This document shows, piece by piece, positions 41,217 to 49,923 of a stretch of 64,000 nucleotides of DNA. The stretch spans positions 381,293-445,292 of the forward strand of contig NZ_JAERVJ010000003.1 of assembly GCF_016745395.1 (NCBI RefSeq), given 5' to 3'. How positions within the stretch are numbered: position 1 is the stretch's first letter; each line of letters opens with the position of its first letter. Under the pieces are notes generated by a model. The model was not told where the DNA came from and made no database searches. It saw only the letters and a program-made list of their open reading frames with translations. This DNA is from Methylocystis sp. Sn-Cys (GTDB taxonomy: Bacteria; Pseudomonadota; Alphaproteobacteria; Rhizobiales; Beijerinckiaceae). Position numbers and translations under genes: made by a program.

Positions 41217-42454
41217 GCGAACTCTCTCTCGCCGGCCGGCGCGTGGCGCTCATCCATCCGGCCTGGCATTCCTGTGGCACCTATCGCGTCGTGCTCGGAC
41301 AGATCGAGGCTTACCGGGCGCTCGGGGCCGAGGTGCTGCCGATCGCCATCAGCTCCGACCCCGGTTTCGTCCCTGGCCGCGCCCGGATCTGGAAGGGCTT
41401 TACCGAGGCCACGCCCGAGCTTGAGTCTGGCCCGCGCTATTACGGCGGCGCGCCGTTCCACGCCATGCTCGGCCCGCGGTTCCTGACGCAGACGCTGTGG
41501 CCCTATATCCACGGCGATCAGGCGGCGATTCGATTGGGGATGGCGGAGCGCGCCGCGCTGTCGCCGCTGGTCGAGGCGCAGGACTACGACCTCATCCACT
41601 GCAACCACTTTTTCCTGATGCCGGTGGCGCGGCGGCTGGCGCGGGGGCGCGCGCCGATCTTACTCGATACGCATGATCTGCAGGCGCGGCAGTTCGCGCT
41701 CATCAATGAGCGCATGCACTGGCTTTCGCCGCGCGCGACCTATGAGGCGATGTTGGCGCAGGAGCTTTCGGCGATGCGCGGCGCCGATCTTCTGCTGCAT
41801 CTCAATGCGCAGGAGGCGGAGGACTTCCGCGCGCTCCTGCCCGAGAAGCGCCACGCGCTGCTTTACCCGCCGACGCCCGCCGCGCCGACGGGCCCTGGCG
41901 GGTCCGACATCGTCATCGTTTCCAGCAACAACACGGCCAATGTCGAGAGCCTGATCTGGTTTCTGCGCGAGGTCGCGCCAAAAGCGCCGGGCGTGACGGT
42001 CAGGATCGCCGGCAGCGTCGACGCCGGGGTGCGCGCCCGCGCGCCCGAGCAATATGCGGCTTATAAGGACTGGTTTCTGGGCCGGGTCGACGACCCCGGC
42101 GCCGTCTACGCCGGCGCCAGGCTTGTCCTGTTGCCGACGATCAGCGGAACCGGGCTGTCGATCAAGACGGTCGAGGCCATGTCGAGCGGTCTGCCGCTCA
42201 TTGCGACGCCGCAAGCCCTGCGCGGCATGGATCGCGACGCTCTCTCGCTCCCCGGCGTGACGCTCGCCGAAACCGCGGAGGATTTCGCCGCCGCGCTGCG
42301 CTCGGCCGCCGCCATGACGCCGCAGGACGATTCGCAGCGCAGCGTGAGCGCGGCCCGCATTTATTACGAGACCCGCTTCTCGCTTGCCGCCTATCAGCGC
42401 AACCTTGGCGCGCTGGCCGCTCCGCTCCTGGGGCGTCCTCTTAATGTTTCCTGA
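41213..42454 (+). CDS. GT4-type glycosyltransferase, second of a tandem pair
   Basis: A 413-residue paralogue of the preceding protein with the same order of motifs: VALIHPAWHSCGTYRVVLGQIEAYRALGAEVLPI, YIHGDQAAIRLG, IDT-like LLDTHDLQARQFALINE, IVIVSSNNTANVESLIWFLREVAPKAPG and ARLVLLPTISGTGLSIKTVEAMSSGLPLIATPQALRGM. The acidic residue at the first Glu position of the E-x7-E motif is Ser-Gly here (ISGTGLSIKTVE), unlike the first copy. Donor or acceptor specificity may thus differ. Start overlaps the upstream stop as ATGA-type coupling. Confidence 0.8.
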   Translation: MSELSLAGRRVALIHPAWHSCGTYRVVLGQIEAYRALGAEVLPIAISSDPGFVPGRARIWKGFTEATPELESGPRYYGGAPFHAMLGPRFLTQTLWPYIHGDQAAIRLGMAERAALSPLVEAQDYDLIHCNHFFLMPVARRLARGRAPILLDTHDLQARQFALINERMHWLSPRATYEAMLAQELSAMRGADLLLHLNAQEAEDFRALLPEKRHALLYPPTPAAPTGPGGSDIVIVSSNNTANVESLIWFLREVAPKAPGVTVRIAGSVDAGVRARAPEQYAAYKDWFLGRVDDPGAVYAGARLVLLPTISGTGLSIKTVEAMSSGLPLIATPQALRGMDRDALSLPGVTLAETAEDFAAALRSAAAMTPQDDSQRSVSAARIYYETRFSLAAYQRNLGALAAPLLGRPLNVS

Positions 42455-42615
42455 TAAAAATCAGATGATTGTATGAAAGTGTGACTCCACGGCAACGCGG
42501 CCGGTAAATTCGCCGAACAGGGCGCGCGCGTAATTTCTTCATCAGTTATGCGGTGTTACTTTTGCGACATGTTGCTGCGCCGGAGACCGGGCGGCCTTGC
42601 TCTTGGAGACTACAT

Positions 42616-43404
42616 ATGAATTTTAAGGCTGCGGTTTTTGGCGCTGCCGCGTCGATCCTGTCTTTCGGCGTTGCGACCGCCGCGGATCTTCCGAGCTATA
42701 AGGCTCCGCCGCCGCCCCCGCCGGCAATTGGCTTTGACTGGACCGGATATCATCTCGGCATCAGCGGCGGCTATGGCGCCGGCTCGACCGGCTATCTGTC
42801 CAACGTCACCGCTTTTGGCCCGACTCCGGTCGTCAACTGGAACAATGTGGCGACCAACCTCGGCACGAGAGGCTATCTTGTCGGCGTGCAGAGCGGCGCC
42901 GATTGGCAATTGCCGAACCGTATCGTGCTCGGCTACGAGTCCGAGTTCAACTACGCCGATGTGAGCAGCAACGTCACCGGCGGCTGGAATTGGGGCAATC
43001 AACTCTACAGCCGCCTGCGCTGGTACGGCGCCGAACGTCTGCGTATCGGTTACGCCTTTGGCCGGTTCATGCCCTATGTTACGGGCGGCCTCGCCTATGG
43101 CCAGTTGCACGTCAGCGGCGTGGACAGCGTCGCGGGCTATCTCTTCCCAACCTCGGCCTCGAGCTGGCAGGCCGGCTGGACGGTGGGCGCGGGCTTCGAA
43201 TACGCGCTGTTCGACAAGATCAGCGTCAAGGCCGAATATCTCTATTCGAGCCTGCAGGGCACGCATGGCTCGGGCCTGGGCTACCCCAACGCCTACCGCA
43301 CCTTCACCGGCAATGGCTTCGACACGCATATCGCGCGCATCGGCGTCAATTACCGCGTCAAGAACCTGGGCGCTCTGATCGGCATGCCCGATCTGGGGAT
43401 TTAA
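42616..43404 (+). CDS. Outer-membrane beta-barrel protein (Omp25/RopB-like)
   Basis: A 262-residue protein. A signal peptide (MNFKAAVFGAAASILSFGVATAA) is followed by the Rhizobiales outer-membrane hallmark ADLPSYKAPPPPPP, then an eight-stranded porin-like barrel (FDWTGYHLGISGGYGAGS; YAFGRFMPYVTGGLAYGQLHV; WTVGAGFEYALFDKISVKAEYLYSSL; HIARIGVNYRV, ending in an aromatic-rich strand). TTGGAGAC lies 7-13 bases before ATG 42616. The 161-base region upstream shows no other gene. Likely a structural surface protein. Confidence 0.88.
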   Translation: MNFKAAVFGAAASILSFGVATAADLPSYKAPPPPPPAIGFDWTGYHLGISGGYGAGSTGYLSNVTAFGPTPVVNWNNVATNLGTRGYLVGVQSGADWQLPNRIVLGYESEFNYADVSSNVTGGWNWGNQLYSRLRWYGAERLRIGYAFGRFMPYVTGGLAYGQLHVSGVDSVAGYLFPTSASSWQAGWTVGAGFEYALFDKISVKAEYLYSSLQGTHGSGLGYPNAYRTFTGNGFDTHIARIGVNYRVKNLGALIGMPDLGI

Positions 43405-43429
43405 TCCCTCCACGACCGCTTCGAGGAGA

Positions 43430-43452
43430 AGCCCGGCCCAGGCGGCCGGGCT
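43430..43452. repeat. Left copy of a duplicated 23-bp terminator hairpin
   Basis: A 23-base perfect palindromic hairpin sequence (arms AGCCCGGCC and GGCCGGGCT). It is repeated exactly at 43628-43650, where it is followed by TTTTTT. This left copy has no T-run. The two copies directly flank the MITE-like element. Confidence 0.85.
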
Positions 43453-43627
43453 CAGTTTGTTGACAAACCTCCGAGGCGGCCTCGTCCTTCGAGACGCGAG
43501 CGTCGCTCGCTCCTCAGGATGAGGCCTAAGTGTTTGGCGCAGTAGCAGAAGCTCCTCATGCTGAGGAGCCTGCGCGGCAGGCGTCTCGAAGCGCGAGGGG
43601 CGTTACCACTACTTTGTCAGCAGCCAG
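43453..43627. repeat. MITE-like palindromic element, copy B
   Basis: GTTGACAAA (43459-43467) and TTTGTCAGC (43613-43621, one mismatch to its complement) are inverted ends. The interior matches copy A (CCTCGTCCTTCGAGACGCGAG; CCTCAGGATGAGGCCTAAGTG; GGCGTCTCGAAG). It is bounded by exact 23-base direct repeats, as expected if insertion duplicated its target. Confidence 0.85.
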
Positions 43628-43655
43628 AGCCCGGCCCAGGCGGCCGGGCTTTTTT
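43628..43655 (+). terminator. Intrinsic terminator of the outer-membrane protein gene
   Basis: Stem arms AGCCCGGCC and GGCCGGGCT with a five-base loop, followed by TTTTTTG. It probably once lay directly after the barrel gene and has been pushed 200 bases away by the repeat element. It ends 35-41 bases before hrcA. Confidence 0.85.
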
Positions 43656-43695
43656 GATTCTCGACGCCGCGCGCCGATGCGTTATTCTTATGCCC

Positions 43696-44781
43696 ATGAT
43701 CCGACCATCGCCGATTGTTCCCTCCGCATCGGGCCTGTCGTTGCTCACCGACCGTTCGCGGGAAATCTTTCGGCAGCTCGTCGACAGCTATCTGGCCACG
43801 GGTGAACCTGTCGGCTCACGGCAGATCTCGCGCCTTCTACCCATGACCTTGTCGCCGGCCTCGGTTCGCAATGTGATGCAGGACCTCGAGGAGCTTGGTC
43901 TCATCTATGCGCCGCATACCAGCGCCGGACGCATGCCGACCGAGCTCGGTCTGCGCTTTTTCGTCGATTCGCTCTTGCAGATCGGCGATCTCGAAGAAGC
44001 CGAGCGCGCCCGCATCGCGGCGGAGGTCGAGGCCGCATCCAAGGATCACGATCTCGAAGGCGTGCTGGCGGAGGCGACGGGTCTGCTGTCGGGCCTGGCG
44101 CGCGTCGCCGGAGTCGTCGTCGCGAGCAAGGAGAATGTGCGCCTCAAGCAGATCGATTTCGTGCGGCTGGAGCCGGAGCGCGCGCTCGCCATTCTCGTCG
44201 CCGACGACGGTACCGTCGAGAATCGCGTCATTCCCGTTTCGCGCGATCTGCCAGCTTCGGCTTTGATCGAAGCGGCGAATTATCTCAACGCGCGCATTAT
44301 CGGCCGCACGCTGGCGGAGGCGCGCGACGGGATAGAAGCCTCGCGCCGCGCCGCGCAGATGGAACTCGACGAATTGACCGCGCGGCTCGTTCAGCAGGGG
44401 CTTGCGAGCTGGGGCGGCGCGCCGAGCGACAATCGCCAGCTCATCGTGCGCGGCCAGGCGCATCTTCTCGAAGATTTGACCGCCGCCGCCGATCTCGAGC
44501 GCGTGCGCCTGCTATTTGCCGATCTCGAAACAAAGACCGGCGTGATCGATCTTCTGGAGCGCGCCGAGCAAGGCGAGGGCGTGCGGATTTTCATCGGCTC
44601 CGAGAACAAGCTGTTTTCGCTCTCCGGCTCGTCGATGATCGCCGCGCCTTTGCGCGACAGCGAGCGGCGCATCATCGGCGCGCTCGGCGTCATCGGCCCG
44701 ACGCGCCTGAATTACGCGCGCATCGTGCCGATGGTCGATTACACCGCGAAGATCGTCGCGCGCGTCGTCGGCGGCGCGTAA
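43696..44781 (+). CDS. hrcA: Heat-inducible transcription repressor HrcA
   Basis: A 361-residue HrcA that represses chaperone genes through CIRCE operators. The N-terminal winged helix is [71 protein letters not shown]. The GAF-like and dimerisation parts follow to [24 protein letters not shown], a typical HrcA C-terminus. ATG 43690 is an equally possible start. In many bacteria grpE follows; here no chaperone gene is nearby, and I saw no CIRCE element in this window. Confidence 0.95.
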   Translation: MIRPSPIVPSASGLSLLTDRSREIFRQLVDSYLATGEPVGSRQISRLLPMTLSPASVRNVMQDLEELGLIYAPHTSAGRMPTELGLRFFVDSLLQIGDLEEAERARIAAEVEAASKDHDLEGVLAEATGLLSGLARVAGVVVASKENVRLKQIDFVRLEPERALAILVADDGTVENRVIPVSRDLPASALIEAANYLNARIIGRTLAEARDGIEASRRAAQMELDELTARLVQQGLASWGGAPSDNRQLIVRGQAHLLEDLTAAADLERVRLLFADLETKTGVIDLLERAEQGEGVRIFIGSENKLFSLSGSSMIAAPLRDSERRIIGALGVIGPTRLNYARIVPMVDYTAKIVARVVGGA

Positions 44782-44802
44782 CACGCGCATTTCGGTGTCA
44801 CC

Positions 44803-44889
44803 GCCGTCATTGCGAGGAGGCGGAGCCGACGAAGCAATCCAGGGCCGCATCGCCGCCCTGGATTGCTTCGCTTCGCTCGCACTGACGGG
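44803..44889. repeat. GCAATCC-type palindromic repeat, copy 2
   Basis: CCGTCATTGCGAGGAGGCGGA...GAAGCAATCCAGGGCCGC and CCTGGATTGCTTCGCTTCGCTCGCA form the same inverted repeat as 38918-39004. It lies after hrcA and may serve as a bidirectional 3' structure. Confidence 0.82.
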
Positions 44890-44952
44890 CTCTGAGTAAA
44901 ACCGGCGCCGGGAATGACACGCGCCGATGCGAGCTGTTCAGACGGAATGGCA

Positions 44953-45453
44953 TCAGTCCTTCTTCGACTGTCCGCCATGCTCCTTCATCCCTTGCTCGGA
45001 GCGATATTCCCTGCCTTGCTCTTTGCCTTCGTCACGAGCGCTTTGCTCCCGTTCGCGATTCTTCTCCATGCCTTGACGCTCATGGTGTTTATCGCGGTCG
45101 ATCCCGCCGCGCTCGTCATCCCAGCGGCCATACCGGTCACGATCGCGATATTCGCTGCGCTCGTCACGTTCGTCCCGATCGTAATCGCGACGGTAACGGC
45201 GGTAATCATAATCTCCATCGTGATGGCGATAGCCGTGCCGCCAGCCATGGTCGTGATCGTCATCCCAGTATCCGCCGCTGTGGCGCCGGTAGGACCACCA
45301 GCAATCGCCGTCGTCGTCGCAGATGCGAACGCCATGCGCTTGCACAACGCCGCCATCCTGACCGGCGGGCGCGAGCGGCATGGCCTTGGAGGCTGGCGCC
45401 GCAAGCGCGACTGCGCCGGCGGCCATGGAAGCGAGCAAGAGAAGCGTCTTCAT
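44953..45453 (-). CDS. Secreted highly charged, Arg/Asp/His-rich protein
   Basis: A 166-residue protein with a signal peptide (MKTLLLLASMAAGAVALAAPASKA). A short motif GVRICDDDGDCWWSYRRH, with two Cys that may form a disulfide, precedes a long low-complexity charged tail of DH, RY, RD and E repeats ending QSKKD. The tail is probably disordered and could bind metals or nucleic acid. The motif resembles MICEHGRCFW in the neighbouring gene at 45664-45969, and both sit on one strand, suggesting related roles. No known family. Confidence 0.7.
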   Translation of the reverse strand: MKTLLLLASMAAGAVALAAPASKAMPLAPAGQDGGVVQAHGVRICDDDGDCWWSYRRHSGGYWDDDHDHGWRHGYRHHDGDYDYRRYRRDYDRDERDERSEYRDRDRYGRWDDERGGIDRDKHHERQGMEKNREREQSARDEGKEQGREYRSEQGMKEHGGQSKKD

Positions 45454-45551
45454 AGATTCGTCCTTTCCTGCTGAAGGCAGGCCATTTCCTCCTCATGCGA
45501 AGAGGCGCCTGCTATCTGTCGCGCGCCTCCGCGCTTTCAACGCGCGCTGGG

Positions 45552-45607
45552 AGGACCGCGAGCCTTCCGGCTCGCTTCACAGTTGCGCGCCCGAAGGCGC
45601 GCGATCC
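45552..45607. repeat. GCGAGCC-type palindromic repeat, diverged copy
   Basis: GGACCGCGAGCCTTCCGGCTCGC, nine bases, then GCGCGCCCGAAGGCGCGCGATCC. It is the second example of the element at 15691-15749, with compensating changes in the second arm. Confidence 0.7.
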
Positions 45608-45610
45608 AAA

Positions 45611-45640
45611 ATAAAAAGGCTCGCGGTTGCGCCGCGAGCC
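45611..45640 (-). terminator. Intrinsic terminator of the 101-residue secreted protein gene
   Basis: On the minus strand GGCTCGCGG and CCGCGAGCC (perfect 9-bp stem, five-base loop) are followed by TTTTTAT. It lies 24 bases after the stop at 45664. Confidence 0.88.
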
Positions 45641-45663
45641 ATGTGTCACGCGCATTTCCGCGC

Positions 45664-45969
45664 TCAGCGCCAATCGTCGCGATCCCAGTCGTAGTCGCGA
45701 TTGCGCCAGTGATCACGGCGCCATCCGCCGCCGTAACCCCAGTGATCGCCGCGCCATCCGCCGCCGTAGCCCCAGTGGTCGCCTCCGTAACCCCAGTGAT
45801 TGCGAGTCCAGAAGCAGCGGCCATGTTCGCAGATCATGACGGAGTGCACGTTTTGCGGAGTGACGCCCGGGGCCTTTAGCGGCGCCAGAGTCATGGCGGA
45901 AGCGAGCGGCGCAACGGCGACGACGCCGCCCGCCACGAGCGTAGCGAAGAAGACTGACCTGATTTTCAT
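45664..45969 (-). CDS. Small secreted Gly/Trp/His-rich repeat protein
   Basis: A 101-residue protein with a signal peptide (MKIRSVFFATLVAGGVVAVAPLASA). TPQNVHSVMICEHGRCFWTRNHW contains two Cys spaced by four, as in its neighbour. Then the repeat unit GGDHWGYGG / GWRGDHWGYGG / GWRRDHW occurs three times before an Asp/Arg tail. Such His- and Trp-rich repeats could bind copper or other metals or the cell surface, which is interesting in a copper-dependent methanotroph but unproven. A perfect terminator follows. Confidence 0.72.
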   Translation of the reverse strand: MKIRSVFFATLVAGGVVAVAPLASAMTLAPLKAPGVTPQNVHSVMICEHGRCFWTRNHWGYGGDHWGYGGGWRGDHWGYGGGWRRDHWRNRDYDWDRDDWR

Positions 45970-46061
45970 CTCTCATCCTTCCATGCAGGAAAGAGCAAAG
46001 CGCGCATAAGCGCTTTGTGGTCAGTGCTATCTGTCGCCGGGGTACGTAGTTTCAACGGCTG

Positions 46062-46255
46062 GCCCCCTCCCCAACCCTCCCCCGCCAAAGCCCGTCGAAA
46101 GACGGGCGTCTTTCGACGCCCTATGGCGGGAGAGGGAGTAGAGCGTAGCCTGCATCGACAACGCTGATCGCGAGCGTCCCCTCTCCTGCCAAAGCCCGTC
46201 GAGAGACGGGCGTCTTGCAGACGCCCTATGGCGGGGGAGGGACAGGGAGGGGGCG
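46062..46255. repeat. Compound CCCTCCCC-type palindromic repeat
   Basis: GCCCCCTCCCCAACCCTCCC opens and GGGGGAGGGACAGGGAGGGGGC closes the region. Inside, AAAGCCCGTCGAAAGACGGGCGTC and a near-copy (46192-46215) each form GCCCGTCGA/AGACGGGC hairpins. The region thus holds two tandem units. The 304-base gap between the secreted-protein gene and priA has no gene besides this repeat. Confidence 0.8.
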
Positions 46256-46273
46256 ATTCCTACTCGGCAATCT

Positions 46274-48517
46274 TCAGAGAAAACTCTGCGGATCGACGTC
46301 GATCTGCACACGCACGCCGCCACGTTCCTTCGGCGCCGCCGCAATGAGATCGCGCAGGAAGCACTGCACGTCGGCGCTACGCGGCGCCTTCACGAGCAGA
46401 CGGTAGCGAAAGCGGCCGCGAATGAGCGCGATCGGCGCCTCGGCCGGACCGAGCATCATGATCTCTTCGGCCTCGGGCAATCCGCCGAGCGCGGCGACGC
46501 GATAGCGCGGAGACGTCGGCAATTCATGCGCGGCGCGCGCCAAGGCGCGCGCATGCGCTTCCGCCGTGGCCGCGTCCTTGCCCGAAACGATAAGCGCCGC
46601 AAGGCGCCCGAAGGGCGGCAGTCCGGCGCGTTCACGCAACGCGATTTCCTGCGCGTAGAATTTTTCCGCGTCGCCAGAGAGCAGCGCGGCGATGACCGGA
46701 TGCTCGGGCTGGAATGTTTGAATGAGCGCGCGTCCCGGCTTATCGCCGCGTCCGGCGCGGCCGGTGACTTGGTTGAGCAATTGAAAAGTGCGTTCGGCCG
46801 CGCGCGGATCGCCGCTGCCGAGCCCCAAGTCGGCGTCGACGACTCCGACCAATGTCAGATGCGGAAAGTTGTGGCCTTTGGCGACGAGCTGCGTGCCAAT
46901 GACGATGTCGAAGGCGCCTTTGGCGATTTCGTCGAGCTCGCGTCGCAGCCTCTCGGCGCCGCCGGGAAAGTCGGACGAGAGCACGAGAATGCGCGCGTCG
47001 GGAAAGAGCGTCGCGGCTTCTTCGGCGAGGCGCTCGACGCCGGGGCCGCAAGCCGTCAGCGAATCTTCGGCCCCGCATTCCGGGCAAGTATCCGGGCGCC
47101 GCTCGGTATGGCCGCAGTGATGGCAGACGAGGGCGCGGCGGAAGCGATGTTCGACAAGCCAGGCGTCGCATTGCGTGCAGCGAAAGCGATGGCCGCAATC
47201 GCGACACAGCGTCAAAGGCGCATAGCCGCGCCGGTTGAGAAAGAGCAGCGCCTGTTCGCCGCGCGCAATGGTTTCGCCCATCGCTAGCGCAAGCCGCGGC
47301 GCAATCCAGCGTCCACGTTCTGCGCCTTCCACGCGCATGTCGATCGGCTCGAGCAGCGGCATGGTGCGGGAGCCGGCGCGCGCATGTAGCCGCAAATGGC
47401 CGTAGCGTCCGCGCTCGGCATTGACGCGCGTTTCGATCGAGGGCGTCGCGGAAGCGAGCACGATCGCTGCGTTCTCGATACGCGCGCGCACCACCGCCAT
47501 GTCGCGCGCGTGATAAGAGGCGCCGTCGTCCTGCTTATAGGCGCCTTCATGTTCTTCATCGACGACGATGAGGCGAAGGTCGCGGAAGGGGAGAAACAAC
47601 GCCGAGCGCGCGCCCGCGACGACGCTCAACTCCCCTGTCGCCGCCGCGCGCCAGATGCGCGCGCGCTTGCGCTGGGAGACGCCCGAGTGCCATTCCGCCG
47701 GCTTTTCACCGAAACGCGATGCGAAGCGCTCCAGAAATTGCGCGGTGAGCGCGATCTCCGGCATCATCACGAGCGCTTGGCCGCCGTCCTTCAAGGCGGC
47801 GGCGATCGCCTCGAAATAGACTTCGGTTTTGCCGGAGCCAGTGACGCCTTCGAGCAGAAAGGGTTTGAACGCGCGCGCATGCACGGCGTCGGTCAATGCG
47901 TCTGCCGCTTCGCGTTGCGCGGGCTCCAGAATGGGCGCGGCGAATTCGGGGTCGAGCGCGCGCGCGACGGGCTCCGGCGGCGCTGCAATTGTCTCTAACG
48001 CGCCTTCGTCGACGAGTCCGTCGATCACGCCCGTCGAGCAGGCGGCGGCCTCGGCGAGCGCCTTCTTGGAGAAAGCCATGCCGCCTTGCGCCGCCTCCAA
48101 CACGCGCGCGCGTGTGGGCGTGAGGCGCTCAGGCTTTTTCCCGCCCGCGCGATAGAGCGTGCGCAATGTATCGGGCGCGGCTTCCTCCGCGGCGCGGGTT
48201 GCAAGGCGTAGCGCCATGCCGCGCGGCGTCAGCGTGTAGCGCGCGAGCCAGTCGATGAAGTCGCGCAGCTTCTGCGAGAGCGGCGGGCGGTCGAGACGCG
48301 CGATGACGGTCTTGAGATTGCCGCGCGGTCTTTCGGCGTCGTCCACGGACCAGACCACGCCATAGGCCTCGCGCGCGCCGAGCGGAACTTTGACGCTGTC
48401 GCCCGGTTGCAAACCGAGAGCGGGCGGGGCGAGATAGGAATAGGGCGTGTCGACGGCGACCGGCGCCAGCACGTCGACGGTCTGGGCCCCTTTCGATTCA
48501 TCCTGCGCCGCGCTCAT
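46274..48517 (-). CDS. priA: Primosomal replication restart helicase PriA
   Basis: A 747-residue PriA that reloads the replisome at stalled forks. The N-terminal 3'-DNA-binding domain opens VDVLAPVAVDTPYSYLAPPALGLQPGDSVKVPLGAREAYGVVW. The helicase core has Walker A GVTGSGKTEVYFEAI, DEEHEGAYKQ and ATPSIET. The zinc domain has eight Cys (CRDCGHRFRCTQCDAWLVEHRF; CHHCGHTERRPDTCPECG), and motif V/VI includes QLVAKGHNFPHLTLVGVVDAD and QVTGRAGRG. All catalytic parts are intact. Confidence 0.96.
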   Translation of the reverse strand: MSAAQDESKGAQTVDVLAPVAVDTPYSYLAPPALGLQPGDSVKVPLGAREAYGVVWSVDDAERPRGNLKTVIARLDRPPLSQKLRDFIDWLARYTLTPRGMALRLATRAAEEAAPDTLRTLYRAGGKKPERLTPTRARVLEAAQGGMAFSKKALAEAAACSTGVIDGLVDEGALETIAAPPEPVARALDPEFAAPILEPAQREAADALTDAVHARAFKPFLLEGVTGSGKTEVYFEAIAAALKDGGQALVMMPEIALTAQFLERFASRFGEKPAEWHSGVSQRKRARIWRAAATGELSVVAGARSALFLPFRDLRLIVVDEEHEGAYKQDDGASYHARDMAVVRARIENAAIVLASATPSIETRVNAERGRYGHLRLHARAGSRTMPLLEPIDMRVEGAERGRWIAPRLALAMGETIARGEQALLFLNRRGYAPLTLCRDCGHRFRCTQCDAWLVEHRFRRALVCHHCGHTERRPDTCPECGAEDSLTACGPGVERLAEEAATLFPDARILVLSSDFPGGAERLRRELDEIAKGAFDIVIGTQLVAKGHNFPHLTLVGVVDADLGLGSGDPRAAERTFQLLNQVTGRAGRGDKPGRALIQTFQPEHPVIAALLSGDAEKFYAQEIALRERAGLPPFGRLAALIVSGKDAATAEAHARALARAAHELPTSPRYRVAALGGLPEAEEIMMLGPAEAPIALIRGRFRYRLLVKAPRSADVQCFLRDLIAAAPKERGGVRVQIDVDPQSFL

Positions 48518-48614
48518 GGCGACGGCTTAAAGCATCTCATGCGCCGCCGGAAGCCGCGGAACGAAGCCCGCTCCCTGTGGTTGCTCCTGCCGGAGACGTT
48601 CTCGGGAGGCCAGC

Positions 48615-49145
48615 ATGACGAAGGTCCTGGACAGCAATTGGTCGCAGCTCGGCGTTTCGGCGGTGACGACGGGCACTGTCGCGGCGCTCGTCTCGGCGGC
48701 GGCCCTGGCGGCGCTCGCCAAGGCCGAGGGGAAGGGGGCGTTGCAGCCCTTGAACGCCACGAGCCATTGGGTTCAGGGCGACGCGGCGGCGAAAGTCGAG
48801 GCACCCACCGCGCGCAATACGCTGGTGGGCTTCGCCACCCACCACCTCTCTTCGGTGCTATGGGCGGGGTTTTTCGAGGCCTGGCTGGCGCGCAATCCGC
48901 CGCGCTCGATGTGGGAGCTGCTGCGGGACGCCTTCGGTATGTCGGGAATCGCGGCAGCCGTCGATTATGGCGCGACGCCGCATCGCTTCACGCCGGGTTG
49001 GGAGCTGGCGCTCTCGAAGAAGTCGATGGTCGGTTCTTATATTGCGTTCGCCTTCGGGCTTGCGGCCGGGGCGCTGGTTTCCGCGCGGGCGCGAGAGGCG
49101 GGGCAGGCGGCATGGAACGAGACGACGCCGCTCTTGCGCGGTTGA
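48615..49145 (+). CDS. Membrane protein of unknown function
   Basis: A 176-residue protein with about three to four hydrophobic segments (VSAVTTGTVAALVSAAALAALA; HHLSSVLWAGFFEAWLA; MSGIAAAVDYGATPHRF; SYIAFAFGLAAGALVSA). FATHHLSSVLWAGFFE and AAAVDYGATPHRFTPGWE are similar to uncharacterised inner-membrane proteins of proteobacteria, but I cannot name a family. It starts 97 bases from priA, divergently, with GGAGG about nine bases before the ATG. Confidence 0.68.
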   Translation: MTKVLDSNWSQLGVSAVTTGTVAALVSAAALAALAKAEGKGALQPLNATSHWVQGDAAAKVEAPTARNTLVGFATHHLSSVLWAGFFEAWLARNPPRSMWELLRDAFGMSGIAAAVDYGATPHRFTPGWELALSKKSMVGSYIAFAFGLAAGALVSARAREAGQAAWNETTPLLRG

Positions 49146-49195
49146 GCAGGCCGTCGCGCCTTGACCTTCCGCCTCCCGGTCCCTATCCCTAAAAC

Positions 49196-49584
<389 letters not shown>

Positions 49585-49601
49585 CCGGTTTTTTGGGCGG
49601 G

Positions 49602-49681
49602 CCGTCATTGCGAGCGAAGCGAAGCAATCCAGGGCCGCAATAGCTGCTCCGGATTGCTTCGCTCCGCTCGCGACGATGGGC
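49602..49681. repeat. GCAATCC-type palindromic repeat, copy 3
   Basis: CCGTCATTGCGAGCGAAGCGAAGCAATCCAG and CCGGATTGCTTCGCTCCGCTCGCGACGATGGG form the inverted repeat. It follows rnpB. From here to the rsmH start (243 bases) there is no other gene; AATACTAAC near 49721 may be part of a promoter for the dcw cluster. Confidence 0.8.
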
Positions 49682-49923
49682 AATTGACGCGAATTCTCGC
49701 GGGGGCCGGTAACCCTCTCTTAATACTAACAAAGCTTAATGCTGTTTGGCGCCGGAGGCGGCGCCGCGGCTTGTCCGCCGCTCCGCCGACGCTTTGAAGA
49801 ACCATGGCCCGCCAACCCGTTTCGCCGCGACGCTTTCGGACCGCGCGTGAGCCTCTCGAGGGCCCGGTCGCGCATGTCCGCCGCGTCGGGGCGAAGGCAA
49901 TGGCGAATGCGAGGGCGAGCGTG

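Noticed and set aside
43558-43695. Longer N-terminus for HrcA starting at 43558
   Set aside because: The extra codons come from the MITE-like element and the terminator; the HrcA family start matches 43690 or 43696.
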